Shown: positions 19,558 through 29,480 of the stretch, piece by piece
Numbering within the stretch: position 1 is the first letter of the stretch
How the letters are laid out: each line of letters starts with the position of its first letter
NCBI GenBank assembly: GCA_007858575.1
Contig: CP042279.1
Coordinates: forward strand, 5,768,501-5,832,500
From: Streptomyces sp. WAC08241
GTDB taxonomy: Bacteria > Actinomycetota > Actinomycetes > Streptomycetales > Streptomycetaceae
Direction of reading: 5' to 3'
DNA length: 64,000 nucleotides
Program-made: the position numbers and the translations under genes
Notes under the pieces: model-generated
Seen by the model: the letters and a program-made list of their open reading frames with translations, nothing else
The model's database searches: none
Told to the model about the DNA's origin: nothing

Positions 19558-21179
19558 TGGGCGAGCGGGACGTACGGATGGCCTCCGGGGCCGGGCGGTG
19601 GATCGTCTTCACCACCGTCCTGGGCTCGGGGATGGCGCTGCTCGACTCCACCGTCGTCAACGTCGCCCTGCCGCACATCGGCGAGGACCTGGGCGCCGAC
19701 CTGGCCGTCCTCCAGTGGACGGTCAACGCCTACATGCTGACCCTGGCCGGGCTGATCCTGCTCGGCGGGTCGCTCGGCGACCGGTTCGGACGGCGCCGGG
19801 TCTTCGTGACCGGGGTGGTGTGGTTCGCCGCCGCCTCGCTGCTCTGCGGCCTCGCCCCGAACGCCGGGGTCCTGATCGCGGCCCGCGCCCTCCAGGGCGT
19901 GGGCGGGGCGCTGCTCACGCCCGGCTCGCTCGCGCTGATCCAGGCGAGCTTCCACGAGGACGACCGGGCCAGGGCCGTCGGGCTCTGGTCGGGCTTCGGC
20001 GGGGTGGGCGCGGCGATCGGGCCGTTCGTCGGCGGCTGGCTGGTGGACGGGCCGGGCTGGCGGTGGGTGTTCCTGCTCAACGTGCCGCTCGCCCTCGTCT
20101 GCGTGCTGGTCGCCCTCCGGCATGTGCCGGAGTCGCGGGACGAGGCGGCGCACGGCCGCTTCGACGTGCTCGGCGCGGTCCTGGGCGCGGCGGCGCTCGC
20201 GCTCGTGACGTACGCGCTGATCGGCTCGGCCTGGTGGGCGGGGGCGGCCGGGGTCGTGGTCGGGGCCTGCTTCGTGGGGGTGGAGCGGCGGCGCGGGGAG
20301 GCGGCGATGGCGCCGCCGTCGATCTTCCGCTCGAAGACCTTCACGGCCGTCAACCTCGTCACCCTCTGCGTGTACGCCGCTTTCGGCGGGTTCTTCTTCC
20401 TGGCGGCCCTCCAGCTCCAGGTGGTCTCCGGCTACTCGGCGCTCGCCGCCGGTACGGCCCTGCTGCCGACGACCGTGCTCATGCTGCTCCTCTCGGCGAA
20501 GTCCGGGGAGCTGGGGAGCGGATCGGCCCCCGGATCCCGCTCACGGCCGGGCCGCTGCTGTGCGCCGCCGGGATGCTGCTGATGCTGCGGGTGGGGAGGA
20601 CGCCTCGTACGTACGGGACGTGCTGCCCGCCCTGCTCGTGCTCGGGCTCGGCATGACGGCCCTGGTCGCCCCGCTGACCGCGACCGTCCTCGCCTCGGTG
20701 GACGTGTCCCGGGCGGGCCTGGCGAGCGGGATCAACAACGCGGCGGCCCGGGCGGCCGGGCTGCTCGCGGTGGCCGCGCTGCCGATGCTGGCCGGGATGG
20801 GCCCGGAGGCGTACCGCTCGGCGGCCGAGTTCGGGGAGACCTTCCGGCGGGCGATGCCGATGTGCGCGGGGATCCTGGTGGCGGGCGCGGTCCTGGCCTG
20901 GACGACGATGCGGGGGCGGGGTGGGCGCGGGGCCGAGGCCGGTGAGGGCGCGGGCGCGGGTTCCGGGACCGGTGCGGAGGGCGGCGCGGAGGCCGGTGCG
21001 GAGGGCGAGGCCGGGGCCGGGGCCGACGGGTCCACCGGAGCGGGTGCGGGCGCCGGTGCGGAGGCCCGCTGCCATCCGGAGTGCCGGGTGCACTGCGGGG
21101 TGCAGGCCCCGCCCTCGACCCGGGCGGCCGGGGCGCCACCCGGCACCGGCCCGGGGGCGGTCCGGGGTCCCCGCACTGA
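19558..21179 (+). CDS. MFS transporter, DHA2/EmrB-QacA type
   Basis: A proton-driven multidrug exporter family with 14 predicted spans. Motif A is seen at GGSLGDRFGRRRVF (loop 2–3), motif C-like sequence at GFGGVGAAIGPFVGGWLV, and DSTVVNVALPHIGEDLG in the first span is typical of DHA2. Breaks lie near 20510 and 20598. After the last span (about 20900) comes a Gly/Ala/Glu-rich repetitive tail and a Cys/His cluster, CHPECRVHC. Restoring a C near 21113 gives a stop at 21177–21179. The substrate is not predictable; no adjacent regulator gene is evident. The C-terminal end is less certain than the core. Confidence 0.78.
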
Positions 21180-21193
21180 GGCAGACTGGGCCC

Positions 21194-21606
21194 ATGGCCA
21201 TCCACGAGAACCTGCTTGGGGACCCGCCCCCACCCACCTGCCCGACGAACCGGGGCCGCGCGAGCTGCTCGCGAGCGGCACGGATCCGGCGGAGGTCGCC
21301 GCGAAGTACCCGACCTCCTCGCTCGCCTGGGCGCGCCTCGCCGACGACGCCTTCGAGGGCGGCCGGGTCGTCGAGTCGTACGCCTACGCCCGCACCGGCT
21401 ACCACCGGGGCCTGGACGCCCTGCGCCGCAACGGCTGGAAGGGCCACGGCCCGGTCCCGTGGGAGCACGAGCCGAACCGCGGCTTCCTGCGCGCGCTGCA
21501 CGCCCTGGCCCGGGCGGCCGGCGAGATCGGCGAGAAGGAGGAGTACGAGCGCTGCACGGCCTTCCTGCGCGACTCCTCGGAGACGGCGGCGGAGACGCTC
21601 GGCTGA
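21194..21606 (+). CDS. DUF3151 family protein
   Basis: About 137 residues starting MAIHENLLG, which is the usual start of this actinobacterial family. A one-base break near 21228 (CCC-run) separates the start from the rest: THLPDEP, ELLASGTDPAEVAAKYP, SLAWARLADDAFEGG, YAYARTGYHRGLDALR. The family is small and soluble, predicted all-helical, and has no assigned reaction. In many actinomycetes it lies close to fba, as here. It starts 14 bases after the likely MFS stop, so co-transcription is possible. Confidence 0.78.
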
Positions 21607-21821
21607 CACCGGCACCGGCGGATCCCCGGGGCGGCGGCCGACGAACGGCCGCCGCCCCGCCGCCTCTTCGGAATCCCACGCCTTTCCGGAACCGCCCCCG
21701 CGCTTTTCGGGTCTGTTCGAACGAGCCCGGTACGATCCCCGGGACCACAGCACCGACGAGCGCCGGTACCGAGGCCCCACTTCCTCTTCCCCCACCGGCC
21801 GAAGCAGGGGAGAAGTCTGTC

Positions 21822-22818
21822 GTGGGCAAACGTGCCGCACCCGCAGGACGGCGACGGGCGCAGAGCCGCCGGCGGGACGGGGGCGGACGCGGTCCCGTAC
21901 GCCGGCTCGCCCTCCCCGCCCTGCTCCTGGCGTCCCTCGCGCTCGGCGGCGGCGCGGCCCTCGCCCACTTCAACGGCGGGTGACCGACGGCCGGGCCGCC
22001 CCGGCCCTGCCCGTGCCCGGCCCCGAGGCCGTGGGCACGGACCCGGCGACCGCCCCGCCCGCCCGCCGGCCCGCCACGGCGGAACCGGCCGCGCCGCCGA
22101 CACGGGCGTCGACGCCGGACCGGACGCCCGCGCCCGCGCCGACCTCCACGCCGACCCCCGTACCGACGCCGACGCCCACGGCGAGGCCGGAAGCGTCGGC
22201 GAAGCCGGGACCGAAGCCCGGGGCCGGTCCGGACGCGCCCGTCGTGCCGGAGTCCGGCCCCGGGACCTTCACCACCGCGCGCGCCTCCGGCACCCCCACC
22301 GGGGAGAGCGGCGACCTGCGCCGCTACCGGGTCCAGGTCGAGGACGGCATCGACCTCCGGGCGGACGGGACGGCCGCCGAGATCCAGCGGATCCTGGCCC
22401 ATCCGCGCGGTTGGGCCGCCCACGGCCGGGGCCGCTTCCAGTTGGTCTCCGAGGACGAGTCCGCCGACTTCGTCATCCGGATCGCCACCCCCGACACGGC
22501 GGACGCGCTCTGCCTGCGCGAGGGCCTGGACACCGGCGGCGAGCTGAACTGCGAGACCACCGAGGGCGTCGTCGTGAACCTCCGGCGGTGGATGCTCGGC
22601 TCGCCGACCTTCGCGGGGAGCCCGCCGAGTACCGCCACCTGATCATCAACCACGAGGTCGGGCACGAGATCGGCATCCGGGAGCACATGGCCTGCCCGGG
22701 GCCCGGGAAGCCCGCGCCCGCGATGATGCAGCAGATCAAGGGTCTGGACGGCTGCGTTTCGAACGCTTATCCGTATGACGAAGACGGGAGCTACATCACG
22801 GGGCCGATCGTGCCATGA
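21822..22818 (+). CDS. Membrane-anchored DUF3152 protein with HEVGH zinc-metallopeptidase motif
   Basis: An Arg-rich N-terminus and one membrane span (LALPALLLASLALGGGAALA) are followed by a Pro/Thr-rich extracellular linker and a C-terminal domain of about 180 residues. That domain contains HLIINHEVGHEIGIREH, an HExxH-type zinc site with a third His, plus conserved cysteines (DALCLREG, LNCETTEG, HMACPG, DGCVSNAYP). This is the DUF3152 architecture. The motif suggests a secreted metallopeptidase-like domain, but activity is inferred. GTG 21822 follows AGGGGAGAA. Breaks near 21980 and 22615 are bridged by conserved sequence. Confidence 0.78.
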
Positions 22819-22939
22819 TGCCGTTGGGACGGCGTGCGACGGAGCGCGCCTCCCGAGGGGACTGGAGCTCCCGTGCCGCACGAGGTGCCGCACGGTGCGA
22901 GCGGACCGCTACCCGGTAGAACGTACCGAGGAGACAGAG

Positions 22940-23905
22940 ATGTCCACCTTCCCGGGTTCTCCCGATGCCTCCGGGGTCTCTCCCGACCCCGGCCCCGACC
23001 CCGACACCTCCGAAGCCTCCGAAGCCTCCGGAGCCTCTTCCGGGGCTTCCGGCGGCTCTGGCGGCTCCGGCGGCTCCGGGGCCGACGCGGCCGCCGACGC
23101 CCCGAACCTCGACTTCGCGGGCACGACGCCGTACGAGGACTACGTCCAGGCGGACGTCCTCACCCACCTCCAGCACCTCCGCTCGGACGACCCCGGCGAG
23201 ATGGTCTTCCTGGTCACCACCCAGGTCATGGAGCTGTGGTTCACGGTGATCGTCCACGAGTGGGAGACCGCGAGCCGCGCCCTGCGCGAGGACCGGATCC
23301 CCGTCGCCATGGACGCGCTCAAGCGCTCCGTGCGCGAGCTGGAGGCCCTGAACCACTCCTGGCACCCGCTCGCCCAGCTCACCCCCGCCCAGTTCAACTC
23401 CTACCGGGGCTCGCTCGGCGAGGGCTCCGGCTTCCAGTCCGCGATGTACCGGCGGATGGAGTTCCTGCTCGGCGAGAAGTCCGCGTCCATGCTCGTCCCG
23501 CACCGGGGCGCGCCCCGCGTCCACGCCGAGCTGGAGAAGGCGCTCCACGAGCCGAGCCTGTACGACGAGGTCCTCGGCCTGCTCGCCCGGCGCGGCCTGC
23601 CCGTCCCGGCCGCCGTCCTGGGCCGCGACCTCGCGAAGCGGTACGAGCCCTCGCCCGAGGTCGAGGCGGTCTGGGCCGGGATCTACGCGGACCCCGACCA
23701 GAACGGCGAGCTGATCCGGCTCGGCGAGGCCCTGAGCGACGTGGCCGAGCTGGTCTGGCGCTGGCGCAACGACCACCTGGTGGCGACCCGGCGCGCGATG
23801 GGCGCCAAGACCGGCACCGGCGGTTCGGCCGGCGTGGCCTGGCTGGAGAAGCGGGCCCAGAAGAACGTGTTCCCCGAGCTCTGGACGGCCCGCAGCCATG
23901 TCTGA
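22940..23905 (+). CDS. kynA: Tryptophan 2,3-dioxygenase
   Basis: Haem enzyme opening the indole ring of tryptophan to N-formylkynurenine, the first step of the kynurenine pathway. The core shows YEDYVQADVLTHLQHLRS, MVFLVTTQVMELWFTVIVHE, FNSYRGSLGEGSGFQSAMYR and a C-terminal WRNDHLVATRRAMGAKTGTG, in which His is the likely proximal haem ligand. The distal-pocket His of textbook TDOs (in xHQxxELWF) is Thr here. About 45 Ser/Glu/Gly/Ala-rich residues precede the fold. ATG 22940 follows GAGGAGACAG. The 3' end overlaps kynU by 8 bases, indicating a coupled operon. Confidence 0.9.
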   Translation: MSTFPGSPDASGVSPDPGPDPDTSEASEASGASSGASGGSGGSGGSGADAAADAPNLDFAGTTPYEDYVQADVLTHLQHLRSDDPGEMVFLVTTQVMELWFTVIVHEWETASRALREDRIPVAMDALKRSVRELEALNHSWHPLAQLTPAQFNSYRGSLGEGSGFQSAMYRRMEFLLGEKSASMLVPHRGAPRVHAELEKALHEPSLYDEVLGLLARRGLPVPAAVLGRDLAKRYEPSPEVEAVWAGIYADPDQNGELIRLGEALSDVAELVWRWRNDHLVATRRAMGAKTGTGGSAGVAWLEKRAQKNVFPELWTARSHV

Positions 23906-25172
23906 TCTCCTCAAGGGCCGTCTCAAGGACCAGCTCAGGGACCGCCTCAAGAGCCGTCGCGAGGACCACCTCGAAACCCGGGCCCGGGACCTCGACGCGG
24001 CCGACGGACTGGCCGGGCACCGCGAGAGGTTCGCCCTCGACGCGGACACCGTCTACCTCGACGGCAACTCGCTCGGCGCGCTGCCCGCCCACGTCCCCGC
24101 CCGCATGGCCGACGTCATCACCCGCGAGTGGGGCGAGCTGCGCATCCGCTCCTGGGACGAGTCCGGCTGGTGGACCGCGCCCGAGCGGATCGGCGAGCGC
24201 ATCGCGCCGATCGTCGGCGCCGGTCCCGGGCAGCTCGTGGTCGGCGACTCGACCAGCGTGAACGTCTTCAAGGCGGTCGTCGCCGCCGCCCGTCTGGCGG
24301 GCGACGGACGCGACGAGATCCTGGTGGACGCCACGACCTTTCCCACGGACGGGTACATCGCCCGATCGGCCGCACGGATGACGGGTCACCGGATCGTGCC
24401 CTCGACCCGGCCGCGATGGCGGAGGCGGCGGGCCCGCGCACGGCCGCCGCGCTCGTCAACCACGTGGACTACCGCAGCGGCCGGCTCCACGACCTGCCGG
24501 GCCTCACGGCCGCCCTGCACGCGGCGGGCGCGCTCGCCGTCTGGGACCTCTGCCACAGCGCGGGCGCCCTGCCCGTCGGCCTGGACGCGCACAGGGTCGA
24601 CCTGGCCGTCGGCTGCACGTACAAGTACCTGAACGGCGGCCCCGGTTCGCCCGCCTACCTGTACGTTGCCGAGCGCCACCAGGCCGCCTTCGACTCGCCG
24701 CTGCCCGGCTGGAACTCGCACGCCGACCCGTTCGCCATGACCCCCGGGTACGAGGCGGCGGCAGGCTCCGTGCGGGGCCGGGTCGGTACCCCCGACATCT
24801 CTCCTGCTCGCGCTCGAAGCGGCGCTCGACGTGTGGGACGGGGTCGCGATCGAGGACGTGCGGGCCAAGTCCCTCGCCCTGACGGACTTCTTCCTGGAGT
24901 GCGTGGCGGCGTACGCCCCCGAGGGCCGGGTCGCGTCGGTCACGCCGGAGGCGCACGGCGAGCGCGGCAGCCAGGTCGCGCTGCGCTGCGCCGAGGCCCC
25001 GGCGGTGATGGCCGAGCTGATCCGGCGCGGGGTCGTGGGCGACCTGCGCCGCCCGGACGTGCTGCGGTTCGGCTTCACGCCGCTGTACGTCGGGTTCGCG
25101 GACGCGGAGCGCGCGGCGCGGGTCCTGGCGGAGGTCCTCGCGGACGTGCCGGCCGGCGTTCCCGCCGCGTAG
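23898..25172 (+). CDS. kynU: Kynureninase
   Basis: PLP enzyme cleaving kynurenine to anthranilate and alanine. Family features run in order: VYLDGNSLGALP near the N-terminus, GDSTSVNVFK, VNHVDYRSGRLHD, VWDLCHSAGALPV with the PLP-interacting Asp, and CTYKYLNGGPGSPAY with the Schiff-base lysine. Breaks near 24398 and 24803 shift frame and are probably read errors; the downstream halves match the family. It overlaps the kynA stop, so both should be made from one mRNA. Anthranilate could feed tryptophan resynthesis, catabolism or a specialised metabolite; no further pathway gene is visible except the hydrolase downstream. Confidence 0.9.
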
Positions 25173-25292
25173 GGGCGAGGCCTCCGACCGGTCGCACGGT
25201 CCGATGATCACCTGATCCGCGGGGCTCCGGTCCTGGTACCGTCCCCGCAGGTCAGGCCAATTCGGCCCCGTACCCGAGAGGTTGGAACAGCC

Positions 25293-26157
25293 ATGGATCC
25301 CGCCGCGCGCGACGCCGCCGAAGAGGCGTCGGCCTTCTCGCACCCGGCCGTCGCCCCGGACGCCACCGCGGCGTACGGCGACCACCCCGACCAGGTGGTC
25401 GACTTCTACGCCCCGCGCGACGGACGCGACCGGGCCCCGCTGGTCGTCGCCCTGCACGGCGGCGCCTGGCGGGCCCCGTACGACCGGGCGCACCTGTCGC
25501 CGTTCGCGGACTTCCTGGCCCGGCGCGGCTTCGCCGTCGCCAGCGTCGAGTACCGGCGCGGCGGCGGCCTGCCCCGCCAGGGCGGCACGGCCCCGGTCGC
25601 CGGGCGCTGGCCCGAGACCTTCGACGACGTGGCCGCCGCCCTGGACGCCCTGCCGGAGCTGGCCGCCGCGCACCTGCCGCAGGCGGACACGGGCCGGACC
25701 GTGCTCACCGGGCACTCGGCCGGCGGGCACCTGGCCCTGTGGGCCGCCGCCCGGCACGTCCTGCCCGCGGGATCCCCTGGCGGCTGCCCGAGCCGCCGCC
25801 GCTGCGCGGGGTCGTCGCCTCGCCCCGATCGCCCACTTCGCGCGGGCGGTCGAGCTGGAGGTGTGCGGCGGCGCGGTCACCGAGCTCCTCGGCGGGCCGG
25901 AGGCGTACGGGGAGCGGGCGGCCTGCGCCGACCCGGCCGTCCTCCTCCCGACCGGGATCGCGACCACCGTCGTGCAGGGCCGCGAGGACGTGGTCGTGCC
26001 GTGCGCGGTGGCCGACGCGTACGCGGAGGCGGCGGCGAAGGCGGGCGAGACGGTCGGCCTGACGCTCCTGGAGGAGACCGGACACTTCCCGCCGATCGAC
26101 CCGGCGACGGACGCGTGCGCGGTGGTGGCGGAGGAGATCGCCCAGCTCGCCTGGTGA
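25293..26157 (+). CDS. Alpha/beta hydrolase, candidate kynurenine formamidase
   Basis: An alpha/beta-hydrolase-fold protein of about 288 residues. VVALHGGAWRAPYDR carries the HGG(A/Y)W oxyanion motif and LTGHSAGGHLALWAA the nucleophile serine. An Asp lies in VQGREDVVVP and the catalytic His is in EETGHFPPI. The HGGxW plus GHSAGxHLA pair is typical of animal and fungal arylformamidases, which hydrolyse N-formylkynurenine. Its position 120 bases downstream of kynA–kynU, with no KynB-type gene in the cluster, makes that role attractive. The assignment is inference from motif and context. Breaks near 25780 and 25825. Confidence 0.7.
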
Positions 26158-26271
26158 CGGAGTCCGGGGCCCTTCGCCGTACCGGGGCCCTCCGTAGTAC
26201 TCAGGACGGACGGGGAAGGATCCGTACGGAGCGGGACGACCCGCCCCGGCGGCCCCCGTACCGTAATCGGC

Positions 26272-27582
26272 GTGACTCAGACACAGACCCCCGGGACGAG
26301 CCGGGCCCCCGAGTTCCACCTGGTCCAGGCCGTCCTCGGCGGGCTGCGCCAGGAACTCTTCGACGACGCCCTGGCCTACCGGCCGCTGGCACCCGTGGAG
26401 GTGACCAGCCGGTTGGCGCGCCTCCTGCCGGAGCGGATACGGGCGCGCGCGGGGTTCTTCCCGCACGCGGTCGTGGTCTTCATGGCCTTCGTCGTCTTCG
26501 CCATGGGGTACGAGCGCGTCGACACCGGCTTCGGCCCGCTGGCGTTCCTGTTCGCCTGCGCGCCGGCCGCGATCGTGCTGCTCACCCTGGTCCGGCCGGT
26601 CCTGGCCTTCTGGGCCTCGCTGGCCGCGGCCCCTTCATCGGGTACCTCGTCGGCTACGAGGTCGGCTGGCCCTGGTCGAACACGACCTTCTTCGCCCATC
26701 TGGCGGTCCTCGCGGTGGCCGCCGCACGCACCCGGCCCGCTCCGCGATGTGGATGTGGCTGGTGACGGCGGGCTACTCCCTCTTCCTGCCCGCCCTCTTC
26801 CGCATGGGCGGCGACTCCGAGTACATCGCCATGCCCTTCGTCTCGGCGCTGGTCCTGCTCACCGTCACCGTCTTCCAGATCCGCCGCCAGGCCGACCGCG
26901 CGGTCACCGCCCAGCAGACGGTCACCGCGCAGGAGCGCTCGAAGCGGACGCTCCTGGAAGAGCGCACGACCATCGCCCGCGAGCTGCACGACGTCGTCGC
27001 CCACCACATGTCGGTGGTCGCCATCCAGGCGGAGGCCGCCCCGTACCGGGTCGAGAACCCGCCGCCGGAGCTGGAGCAGGCCTTCCTCACCATCCGGGAG
27101 AACGCGGTCGCGGCCCTGACCGAGCTGCGCCGGATCCTCGGGGTCGTCCGGGCCGAGGACTACGAGGCGCCCGACGCCCCGCAGCCGACCCTGGCCGACC
27201 TGGACGCGCTGGTCGCCAACGTCCGCGAGGCCGGTCTCGACGTGGAGAAGACGGTGACCGGCGCGGTGCGCGAGCTGCCGCAGGGCGTGGAGCTGTCCGC
27301 GTACCGGATCGTCCAGGAGGCCCTGTCGAACGTGCTGCGGCACGCGCCGGGCGCGGCGGCGAAGGTCGAGGTGTCGTACGTCCTCGGCGGCCTGGGCCTG
27401 CGGATCGCCAACGGCCCGGCCCGCGGCCTGGTCAAGCCGTCGCCGGGGGCGGGACACGGCATCACGGGCATGCGGGAGCGTGTGACGATGCTGGGGGCGA
27501 GATGACGGCCGGGGCGACCGAGGACGGTGGCTACGAGGTGGCGGCCTTCGTCCCCGTGAGCCGTGAGGAGGCCGTGGCGTGA
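26272..27582 (+). CDS. Sensor histidine kinase, NarL/DesK type (HisKA_3)
   Basis: Four to five membrane spans (from FFPHAVVVFMAFVVFAMGY to about 26870) are followed by a coiled segment and the HisKA_3 domain with phospho-acceptor His in IARELHDVVAHHMSVV. The ATPase domain has IVQEALSNVLRHAPG (N-box) and GHGITGMRERV (G-box). There is no large extracellular sensor, so the signal is probably membrane-borne or intramembrane. GTG 26272 is the start. Breaks lie near 26632, 26740 and 27500. The stop overlaps the start of the response regulator (GTGA at 27579). Confidence 0.85.
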   Translation: MTQTQTPGTSRAPEFHLVQAVLGGLRQELFDDALAYRPLAPVEVTSRLARLLPERIRARAGFFPHAVVVFMAFVVFAMGYERVDTGFGPLAFLFACAPAAIVLLTLVRPVLAFWASLAAAPSSGTSSATRSAGPGRTRPSSPIWRSSRWPPHAPGPLRDVDVAGDGGLLPLPARPLPHGRRLRVHRHALRLGAGPAHRHRLPDPPPGRPRGHRPADGHRAGALEADAPGRAHDHRPRAARRRRPPHVGGRHPGGGRPVPGREPAAGAGAGLPHHPGERGRGPDRAAPDPRGRPGRGLRGARRPAADPGRPGRAGRQRPRGRSRRGEDGDRRGARAAAGRGAVRVPDRPGGPVERAAARAGRGGEGRGVVRPRRPGPADRQRPGPRPGQAVAGGGTRHHGHAGACDDAGGEMTAGATEDGGYEVAAFVPVSREEAVA

Positions 27583-28240
27583 TCCGGTGCTGATCGTCGA
27601 CGACCAGATGATGGTCCGGGAGGGCTTCTCGGTGCTGCTCGGCGCGATGCCGGACATCGAGGTCGTCGGGGAGGCGGTCAACGGCCGGGAGGCGATCGCC
27701 CAGGTCGCGGCCCTGCGCCCGGACGTGGTCCTGATGGACATCCGGATGCCGGAGCTGAACGGCATCGAGGCGACGCGGGAGATCGTGGCGGCCGACGCGG
27801 ACGCGAAGGTGCTGGTCCTGACCACGTTCGACCTGGACGAGTACGTGTACCAGGCGCTGCGGGCCGGGGCCTCCGGCTTCCTGCTCAAGGACGCCTCGGC
27901 CCGGCAGCTCGCGGACGGGGTCCGGGTCGTCGCGGCGGGCGAGGCGCTGCTCGCGCCGACGGTCACCAAGCGGCTGATCACCGAGTTCGCGAAGGCGCCG
28001 GGCGCCTCCCCGCGCCCGCCGGCGATGGCGCAGATCGGGGAGCTGACCGAGCGCGAGACGGAGGTCCTGGTGCTGATCGCGCAGGGCCTGTCGAACGCGG
28101 AGATCGCGGACCACCTGGTCGTCGCGGAGTCCACGATCAAGACGCACGTGAGCCGGATCCTGGTGAAGCTGGGGCTGCGGGACCGGACGCAGGCGGCGGT
28201 GTTCGCGTACGAGGCGGGGCTGGTACGGGTCGGCGGCTAG
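27579..28240 (+). CDS. Response regulator, NarL/LuxR family
   Basis: The receiver domain has LIVDDQMMVREG at the N-terminus, the phospho-accepting Asp in VVLMDIRMPELNG, Thr/Ser switch residues in VLVLTTFD and Lys in GFLLKDAS. The C-terminal LuxR-type helix-turn-helix is LTERETEVLVLIAQG through STIKTHVSRILVKL. GTG 27579 overlaps the kinase stop; a missing G near 27588 obscures the first codons, which should read MIRVLIVDDQ. It is the cognate partner of the upstream kinase. The target genes are unknown; the P450 22 bases downstream is an obvious candidate. Confidence 0.88.
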
Positions 28241-28262
28241 CGTCAGCGGCTAGCGTCGGCCC

Positions 28263-29448
28263 ATGGACACCACCGCGTACGCCCCTGGTCCCCGGAGTTC
28301 GTGGCGGACCCCTACCCCGCCTACGCCGCACTGCGGGCGGCGGGCCGGGTCCACTGGCACGAGCCGACCCGCCAGTGGCTGGTCCCGCACCACGAGGACG
28401 TCTCGGCCCTCCTCCGGGACCGGCGCCTGGGGCGTACGTACACGCACCGCTTCACGCACGAGGAGTTCGGCCGGAAGGCCCCGGACCCGGCGCACGAGCC
28501 CTTCCACACCCTGAACGACCACGGGCTCCTGGACCTGGAGGGCGCGGACCACGCCCGGATCCGCCGCCTGGTGTCGAAGGCGTTCACGCCGAGGACGGTG
28601 GAGAACCTTGCCCCGACGGTACGGCGCCTGGCCGCCGGCCTGGTCGGGGACCTGCTGGCGGCGGGCGGCGGCGACCTCCAGGCGCTGGTGGCGGAGCCGC
28701 TGCCGGTCGCGGTGATCGCGGAGATGCTGGGGATCCCGGAGGAGGACGAGGAGCGGGACCGGCTGCGGCCCTGGTCGGCGGCGATCTGCGGGATGTTCGA
28801 GCTGAACCCGTCGGAGGAGACGGCGGGGCGGGCGGTGGAGGCGTCGGTCGCGTTCTCGGACTACCTGCGCGAACTGATCGCCAGGCGTCGCAGGGCTCCG
28901 GGGAGGACCTGATCTCGGCCCTCCTCGCCGTCCCGGAGCTGACGGAACAGGAGATGGTCTCGACCTGCGTCCTGCTCCTGAACGCGGGCCACGAGGCGAC
29001 GGTGAACACCACGGTCAACGGCTGGCGGATCCTCCTCCAGGAGGGCGTCCGCCCGCGCCCCGAAAACTTGTCCACAACTGTGGAAGAACTCCTGCGCTAC
29101 GACACCCCGCTCCAGATGTTCGAGCGCTGGGTCCTCGACGACGTCGAGATCGGCGGCCTGACCGTCCCCGCGGCTCGGAGGTGGCCCTCCTCCTCGGCTC
29201 GGCCAACCGGGACCCCTCCCGCTTCGGCCCCACGGCCGACACCCTCGACCTCACCCGCGCCGACAACCCCCACGTCACCTTCGGCGCGGGCATCCACTAC
29301 TGCCTGGGCGCCCCTCTGGCCCGCCTGGAACTGACGACCCTCTTCGACGAACTCCTGCGCCGGGCCCCGGGATGAGGTTGGTGTCGGAGCCGGTGCGGAA
29401 GCCGGGGTACGTGATCAGGGGTTCGAGGAGTTGGTGGTGGAGGTGTGA
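28263..29448 (+). CDS. Cytochrome P450
   Basis: A class I bacterial P450 of about 394 residues. Visible are LDLEGADHARIRRLVSKAFTP (helix C, with the WxxxR-equivalent HxRxR), the I-helix LLNAGHEATVNT, the ExxR motif in VEELLRYDTP, and the haem-ligand loop FGAGIHYCLGAPLAR with its Cys. Redox partners are not encoded nearby. Breaks near 28285, 28890 and 29180 interrupt the frame. A further one near 29370 hides the C-terminus, which continues VSEPVRKPGYVIRGFEELVVEV to TGA at 29446–29448. The substrate is unknown; such enzymes oxidise small lipophilic compounds. Confidence 0.85.
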
Positions 29449-29480
29449 GGGCCGGCCCGTCCGGCGAGGCCTTCCGGCCG

